NCBI GenBank assembly: GCA_002412925.1
Contig: DHVZ01000060.1
Location: 128 to 64,127 of the forward strand
Origin: Anaerolineales bacterium UBA5195
GTDB lineage: Bacteria > Chloroflexota > Anaerolineae > Anaerolineales > Villigracilaceae
Direction: 5' to 3'
DNA: 64,000 bases
Shown here: piece after piece, positions 59,335-64,000 of the stretch
How positions within the stretch are numbered: position 1 is the stretch's first letter
Layout: each line of letters begins with the position of its first letter
The notes under the pieces: generated by a model
Databases searched by the model: none
The model's input: only the letters and a program-made list of their open reading frames with translations
Told to the model about the DNA's origin: nothing
Position numbers and translations under genes: made by a program

Positions 59335-60147
59335 ATGAGCTTTCTCTTACAACCACTCACTTACGCCTTCATGCAACGTGGATTATTGGCCGGGACGATG
59401 GTCGGCATCCTCTGCGCCGTGATGGGCACCTATGTTGTCCTGCGCGGGATGGCCTTCCTCGGTGACGCACTGGCGCACGCCATCATGCCGGGCATCGCCA
59501 TCGCCTACCTGCTGGGCGGCAACCTGCTGATCGGCGCGCTGGTCGCCGCGGCCGCCGTGGCGCTCGGCATAGGCTATTTTTCCCGCCAGGGCACGATCAA
59601 GGAAGATACCGCCATCGGCATCCTGTTCGCCGCCGCACTCTCGCTGGGCGTGGCGCTGATCTCATCCATCCGCAGTTACGCCGTGGATTTGAGTCACATC
59701 CTGTTTGGCAATGTATTGGGCGTCTCACCCGCTGACTTGTGGATCACCTTCGGGCTGGGCTGCCTCGTTTTGCTGACGGTTTTCCTGCTCTACCGGCCTT
59801 TCCTGGTCATTTCGTTCGATCCCGTCCTGGCCGCCACCCTGCGCCTGCCCGCCGAACTTTTGCGAAATGTCATGCTGCTCTTGCTGGCGCTGACGGTGGT
59901 CATCTCACTCCAGACAGTGGGTGTCGGGCTGGCGGCGGCCATGCTGGTCACCCCCGCCGCGACGGCCTACCTGCTTACCCGCCGACTCGCGGCGATGATG
60001 TTGATCTCTGCCGCCATCGGGGCGCTCTCCTCGTTGGTGGGCCTGTATCTCAGCTATTACCTGAACATCGTCTCCGGCTCGGCCATCGTGCTGACGGCGA
60101 CTGCCGTCTTCCTGGTGGTATTTCTGGTCAAACGGGGCAAAAGATAA
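59335..60147 (+). CDS. Metal ABC transporter permease (ZnuB/MntB-type, ABC-3 family)
   Basis: Membrane channel of the zinc/manganese importer, with eight or nine helices and 270 residues. Family landmarks are 'GTYVVLRGMAFLGDALAHAIMPGIAIAYLLG' read in short blocks, 'EDTAIGILFAAALSLGV', 'SHILFGNVLGVS' and 'LQTVGVGLAAAMLVTPAATAYLL'. No solute-binding (ZnuA/MntC) gene is found in this window, so it must be encoded elsewhere. Confidence 0.93.
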   Translation: MSFLLQPLTYAFMQRGLLAGTMVGILCAVMGTYVVLRGMAFLGDALAHAIMPGIAIAYLLGGNLLIGALVAAAAVALGIGYFSRQGTIKEDTAIGILFAAALSLGVALISSIRSYAVDLSHILFGNVLGVSPADLWITFGLGCLVLLTVFLLYRPFLVISFDPVLAATLRLPAELLRNVMLLLLALTVVISLQTVGVGLAAAMLVTPAATAYLLTRRLAAMMLISAAIGALSSLVGLYLSYYLNIVSGSAIVLTATAVFLVVFLVKRGKR

Positions 60148-60152
60148 TCACC

Positions 60153-60212
60153 GTAGGGGCACGGCGGGGATAGGAGCATTATCTTGACTGCCAAAATCCG
60201 CCGTGCCCCTAC
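60153..60212. repeat. 15-bp inverted repeat around a 30-nt spacer
   Basis: GTAGGGGCACGGCGG at 60153-60167 and its exact reverse complement at 60198-60212. Similar GTAGGGGC palindromes are dispersed in many bacterial genomes and are often MITE- or REP-like. It lies 6 nt past the permease stop and may also terminate it. TATAAT at 60219-60224 follows. Confidence 0.65.
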
Positions 60213-60241
60213 AAATGGGTATAATTCAATAATCTACCGCC

Positions 60242-61867
60242 ATGAAACCACTCCGCCGCCCTTCACTTCACTCCTCACTCATTACCTTTTTCTTATTACT
60301 TTTAACGACCTCCTGCGTTCCCGCCCTCCTCACAACAACCACAACTTCCACAGACCCACAACCGCTTTCAAGCTATGTGTTTGTGACCGCCAACCCGCAG
60401 CCAACAGCGACGCCCTTCCAGCCCTCGCAGATCACGCCCCTGCCGACCATGACGGCCTTCCCCACACTGACCGCCACCCCCCCGCCAACCCGCCAGGTTG
60501 AGCCTGTCGAAACCAACACACCCGCCATTCCCCCGACCACCATCCCAGGCAACACATCGGTCCCGCCGCCACCGCCAACTTCTGTTGACAGGCCGCAGTA
60601 TGCCATCTCCGCACTGATGGACTATGCCGGGCATACCGTTAGCGTCAGCGAGGTGGTTTTGTATCCAAACCGCTCGGCCGATGCCCTGGCGAGCATTGTC
60701 TTTGCAGTCAACCCCAACCTGTGGAATGGTGTCTTTGCATTACAGTCGCTCGCGATTAATGACCAACCATCAGTCAACTACACACTGGCTGGGCAGTGGC
60801 TGACCGTCAACCTGGATGCGCCGCTCCAGCCGGGAGAGACCGTCAAAATTGGGATCGGTTACCAGCTAAAACTTCCCTATAGTTCAGCCAAATATGAAAA
60901 CTTTGGCTACACTGGCCGCCAGACCAACCTGATCGACTGGTATCCCTTCGTACCTCCGTACAGCGCCGGAAGCTGGATTCTGCCGGACCCCTACTCGTAT
61001 GGCGAAAACCTCGTCTACGAGAAAGCCGATTTCCGGGTCAGCCTGTCCTTCGCCGACCCGGCCAACGCCCCGGTTGTAGCCGCCTCGGCCCCGGCTTCCG
61101 TTGAAAATGGCGCGCTGGTCTACACCCTGCCCAACGCTCGCAACTTTACCCTCTCGGTCAGTCCTGAATACCTGGTCAACAGCGCCGACGCCAACGGCGT
61201 GACGATTTACAGCTATTATTATCCCGAAGACGCCAGCGCCGCCGCGATGGTGCTCGAACTGACCCGCATGGCAGTCAATACCTACAGCACCGAATTTGGT
61301 CCCTATCCCCACAGCACGCTGACCGTTTGCGAAACCGACTTGAACGACGGCCTTGAAACCGACGGACTATATTTCCTGGCGCGCAGTTTCTACCGCGCCT
61401 ATGATGGCAGCGTGCGCAATAATCTTTCAGTGATCGCCATCCATGAAACCGCCCACCAATGGTGGTACGGCGCGGTCGCCAGCAACCAGGCCACAGAACC
61501 CTGGCTCGACGAAGCCCTCTGCACCTACAGCGAGCATGTCTTTTACGAAAACAATTACCCTGACCTGATCAATTGGTGGTGGAGCTTCCGCGTCTATTAT
61601 TACGGCGCCTCCGGCTGGGTCGATTCGCGCGTCTATGATACGGCCAGCTTCCGCGCCTATGTCAACGCCGTCTATTTTAACGGCGCGCGCTTTCTCCAGG
61701 CCGTACGCGATCGCATCGGTGATGAAGCCTTTTTCGCCTTCCTGCGTGATTACTATACCCGCAACAATGGCCGCGTCGCCACCGCCGGTGATTTTTTTGC
61801 CATCCTTGACCTGCACACCAGCGCCGACTATTCCGACTTGGTCACAACCTTTTTCCGTTATCGCTAA
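60242..61867 (+). CDS. M1-like zinc aminopeptidase domain lipoprotein, copy 1
   Basis: The lipoprotein signal is 'FFLLLLTTSCVPALL'. A stalk rich in Thr/Pro reaches about residue 115. An M1-type N-terminal beta domain follows, then a gluzincin catalytic domain. Zinc ligands are His401 and His405 in 'AIHETAHQWWYG' and Glu424 in 'EPWLDEALCTYSE', exactly HExxH-x18-E. The GxMEN exopeptidase motif is replaced by 'NDGLETDGLYFLA', so specificity may differ from aminopeptidases. 541 residues. No ribosome site is obvious after the TATAAT. Confidence 0.88.
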   Translation: MKPLRRPSLHSSLITFFLLLLTTSCVPALLTTTTTSTDPQPLSSYVFVTANPQPTATPFQPSQITPLPTMTAFPTLTATPPPTRQVEPVETNTPAIPPTTIPGNTSVPPPPPTSVDRPQYAISALMDYAGHTVSVSEVVLYPNRSADALASIVFAVNPNLWNGVFALQSLAINDQPSVNYTLAGQWLTVNLDAPLQPGETVKIGIGYQLKLPYSSAKYENFGYTGRQTNLIDWYPFVPPYSAGSWILPDPYSYGENLVYEKADFRVSLSFADPANAPVVAASAPASVENGALVYTLPNARNFTLSVSPEYLVNSADANGVTIYSYYYPEDASAAAMVLELTRMAVNTYSTEFGPYPHSTLTVCETDLNDGLETDGLYFLARSFYRAYDGSVRNNLSVIAIHETAHQWWYGAVASNQATEPWLDEALCTYSEHVFYENNYPDLINWWWSFRVYYYGASGWVDSRVYDTASFRAYVNAVYFNGARFLQAVRDRIGDEAFFAFLRDYYTRNNGRVATAGDFFAILDLHTSADYSDLVTTFFRYR

Positions 61868-61881
61868 CCTGCCGGAGTCTC

Positions 61882-63435
61882 ATGCGAAAGATGTTCCTGC
61901 TCTCTTTTTTCTTTATTCTTTTTTCTATAACCGCCTGTAACTCCCTGCCGCTCCCCGGCGTTGTCACCGTTGCCCCGCCCGGTCTGACCCGTGTCGCGGC
62001 TCCAACTCCCATTCAGCCTGGCTCGCCTTTACCGGAAAATACTCCAGCCCCCGAAGCGACCCTGCCAGCCGCCGGGTTGAGCCTGCCGAAACCGCCCACT
62101 GCGCCGACAGTTACTCCCATTCCAGACGACATCCTGCCGCGCTATGTCATCGCCGCCAGCATGGATTACGATGCCAAAACACTGGATGTCCAACAGCAAA
62201 TCGACTACCCCAACACCAGCGGCGAAAAACTGGATGAAATTGTGCTGGCCGTGCAGCCGAACCATCTTCAGGATGTTTTTGAATTAAAAAGCCTGAACGC
62301 AGATGGCGCACCAGTCGCAGATTACAACCTTGCCGGTCAAAAACTGACCGTCAAGCTGACTGTGCCCCTTGAAAAGGGTAAAACCCTCAGGCTGGAGTTT
62401 TCCTACCGCCTGATGCTACCCCAGATCGAACAGGGCGACCCAAATGTCATCCGCCCGCAGATTTTTGGGGTGACTACGCGCCAGGTCAACCTGACAGACT
62501 GGTACCCAATGATTGTCCCCTACCGGCCCGGCAGCGGCTGGATTTTGCATGAGCCCTGGTATTACGGAGAACACCTCGTTTATCCGCTCGCCAACTTTGA
62601 CGTGACCCTGCGCTTCACTGATCCGTCCAACCTGCCGTTGATCGCCGCCAGTGGCGAGGCCGAAGCCATCGAGGGCGGCTGGCATTTCGTCCTCGAAAAT
62701 GGCCGCGACTTCGCCCTGGCGATGGGCCGCCAACTGATCTCCACCTCCGCCGAAGTGCAGGGTGTGACCGTTACCAGTTATTACTATTCCGGTTCAGCAA
62801 ACGCCGGTCAGGCCGTGCTGGAGGCCACCGTCAAAGCCCTGCAAACTTACAGCGCGCTCTTTGGACCTTATCCGCACAAAACGCTGGCCGCCGTACAGGG
62901 TGATTTCAACGACGGGATGGAATTCGACGGCCTGTATTACCTGCCCAACTCTTTTTATAACCTGTACGATGGCACGCACAAATCCTACCTGGTGATGGTT
63001 GCCGCGCATGAGACCTGTCACCAGTGGTGGTTCGGACGGGTTGCCAGCGACCAATCCGCGCAGCCCTGGCTCGACGAGGCCCTGGCCACCTACTGCGAAA
63101 AGCTCTTCTACGAGAAAAACTACCCCGAGGAGGTCAGCTGGTGGTGGGATTACCGGGTTAATTTTTACCAGCCGGTAGGCAAAATTGATGGCACTGTCGC
63201 CAGTTACGGCGGCTTCACCCCCTACACCAACGCCACCTACCGCCAGGGTGCACGCTTTATGGAAGAGTTACGCCAGGCCATCGGCGACGAGGCCTTTTTC
63301 TCATTCCTGAAAGATTATGCTTCCCAGATGGACGGCAAAATCGCCACCTCTGATGATTTTTTTCGCCTCTTGCGCGAGCATACGCAGATTGATATTTCCG
63401 GCCTGACAACAAAATATTTCCAAAAGACCCCATAA
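61882..63435 (+). CDS. M1-like zinc aminopeptidase domain lipoprotein, copy 2
   Basis: A tandem paralogue of the preceding gene, starting 14 nt after its stop. Lipobox 'ILFSITACNSLPL'. The stalk is shorter. Zinc ligands His376, His380 and Glu399 lie in 'AAHETCHQWWFGRVASDQ' and 'QPWLDEALATYCE'. The GxMEN region reads 'NDGMEFDGLYYLP', again changed. It shares 'QVNLTDWYP' and the C-terminal helical part with copy 1. 517 residues. A hairpin terminator follows. Confidence 0.88.
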   Translation: MRKMFLLSFFFILFSITACNSLPLPGVVTVAPPGLTRVAAPTPIQPGSPLPENTPAPEATLPAAGLSLPKPPTAPTVTPIPDDILPRYVIAASMDYDAKTLDVQQQIDYPNTSGEKLDEIVLAVQPNHLQDVFELKSLNADGAPVADYNLAGQKLTVKLTVPLEKGKTLRLEFSYRLMLPQIEQGDPNVIRPQIFGVTTRQVNLTDWYPMIVPYRPGSGWILHEPWYYGEHLVYPLANFDVTLRFTDPSNLPLIAASGEAEAIEGGWHFVLENGRDFALAMGRQLISTSAEVQGVTVTSYYYSGSANAGQAVLEATVKALQTYSALFGPYPHKTLAAVQGDFNDGMEFDGLYYLPNSFYNLYDGTHKSYLVMVAAHETCHQWWFGRVASDQSAQPWLDEALATYCEKLFYEKNYPEEVSWWWDYRVNFYQPVGKIDGTVASYGGFTPYTNATYRQGARFMEELRQAIGDEAFFSFLKDYASQMDGKIATSDDFFRLLREHTQIDISGLTTKYFQKTP

Positions 63436-63444
63436 GCTTCACAG

Positions 63445-63468
63445 TCCACGCCAGATGGTGTGGATTTT
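63445..63468 (+). terminator. Terminator after the peptidase pair
   Basis: A 9-bp stem with one G-U pair (63445-63453 with 63456-63464), then TTTT. A second small hairpin, CGCGTT-AGAG-AACGCG, follows at 63469-63484. Confidence 0.65.
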
Positions 63469-63493
63469 CGCGTTAGAGAACGCGAATTTATCG

Positions 63494-64000
63494 ATGAGAA
63501 TCATCTTCACCCGCCACGGCGAAAGTCTCGCCAACACCCTGCACGTCATCTCCAACCGCGACTTGCGCCACCCGCTGACGGAAACAGGCCGCGCCCAGGC
63601 TGCTGCGCTGGCTGACAAATTGGCGGGGAGGCCCATTGCCCAGGTTTACTCCAGCCCAGTGCTGCGGGCGCGTGAAACGGCTGAAATCGTCTCAGCGAGG
63701 CTGGGATCGCCCCTCGAAGTGGCCGAGGCCCTGCGCGAATACGACTGCGGCATCCTGGAAGGGCGCGGCGATGAAGCCGCCTGGGCCACGCACGGAAAAT
63801 ATGTCCTCGACTGGCTGGCAGGAAAGAACCGCGACCAGGCACCGGAAGGCGGCGAGACATTTTTCGAGATCCAGCAGCGGCTGGCGGGTTTCGTCAACGG
63901 GCTGGCGGCTCGACATGGCGGGGGCAATGCCGAAATCTTGTGCGTCAGTCATGGCGGGACTACCATTTTTGGACTGCCGGGATTGCTCCCCAACTTAAGT
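63494..64000 (+). CDS. Histidine phosphatase family protein (3' partial)
   Basis: The frame is open from ATG 63494 to the end of the window (169 codons), so the C-terminus is missing. The catalytic 'MRIIFTRHGESLANT' (RHGE) starts the protein. Further family residues are 'YSSPVLRARETAEIV', 'LREYDCGILEGR' and 'LCVSHGGTTIFG' with the second catalytic His. It belongs to the phosphoglycerate-mutase-like superfamily; the substrate is unknown. No clear ribosome site precedes it. Confidence 0.9.
   Translation, partial: MRIIFTRHGESLANTLHVISNRDLRHPLTETGRAQAAALADKLAGRPIAQVYSSPVLRARETAEIVSARLGSPLEVAEALREYDCGILEGRGDEAAWATHGKYVLDWLAGKNRDQAPEGGETFFEIQQRLAGFVNGLAARHGGGNAEILCVSHGGTTIFGLPGLLPNLS

Overview
The window is a contiguous bacterial chromosome segment of moderately high GC with dense genes on both strands. 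It looks like a member of the Chloroflexota, most likely class Anaerolineae. The reasons are the many lipoproteins with long Thr/Pro-rich stalks, an NBR1-type Ig-like domain, a paired DUF58 / TgpA-like transglutaminase, coenzyme-B12-dependent (class II) ribonucleotide reductase with NrdR, and many single-gene transcription units with TATAAT promoters. This placement is an inference from gene content. No rRNA, tRNA, CRISPR array, prophage or intact insertion sequence was found.

Layout. 1-4.5 kb: a Thr/Pro-stalk surface protein (cut by the window edge), an anchored cyclophilin, an anchored RNase T2, an MFS transporter and a decayed MNT-type nucleotidyltransferase. 4.8-9.3 kb: a proteostasis block (rhomboid protease, ClpB, two Hsp20 proteins). 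9.3-12.6 kb: an amino-acid or amine dehydrogenase pair, one subunit being a large multi-cofactor fusion. 12.9-20.8 kb: small unknown proteins, lipoproteins, a C39-like peptidase and a TPR/L,D-transpeptidase. 21.1-25.5 kb: nrdR-nrdJ, with nrdJ interrupted by a 448-residue intein carrying a homing endonuclease. 25.9-30.2 kb: DUF58 and transglutaminase membrane proteins and an HExxH membrane protease. 30.3-37.3 kb: a central-carbon block (tpiA, two Cys-cluster membrane proteins, pgk, gap, a YvcK-like protein, and a ROK sugar kinase divergent from it). 37.5-43.1 kb: a class III aminotransferase, recJ, and a ParB-like/UspA fusion. 43.2-56.3 kb: mostly small membrane, lipoprotein and hydrolase genes, an amidase, a Tat-exported DUF362 protein, a radical SAM protein and a rhodanese. 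56.3-60.2 kb: metal handling, with a PCuAC/SCO copper pair on the minus strand and, divergently, a Fur-family regulator with its own operator, a small CxxC membrane protein and a zinc/manganese-type ABC ATPase and permease separated by a broken four-helix-bundle gene. 60.2-64 kb: two tandem M1-like metallopeptidase lipoproteins and a histidine phosphatase cut by the window end.

The most interesting signal lies outside the proteins. A 23-nt sequence (GGYTCKKY followed by GGGAATCTCCGYGST) recurs without gaps 63-76 nt upstream of four unrelated start codons (25.8, 40.7, 43.1 and 49.8 kb). In three copies the 5' GGYTC can pair with a downstream GARACC around a bulged A, and the middle pair changes from U-A to C-G to U-G. 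That pattern suggests an undescribed structured leader RNA. Other points of note are a Rex-like operator at gap, a textbook promoter/Fur-box overlap, a cluster of three hairpins sharing one apex, a 46-residue gene that ordinary length cut-offs would miss, and a terminator whose arms contain the stop codons of both converging genes.
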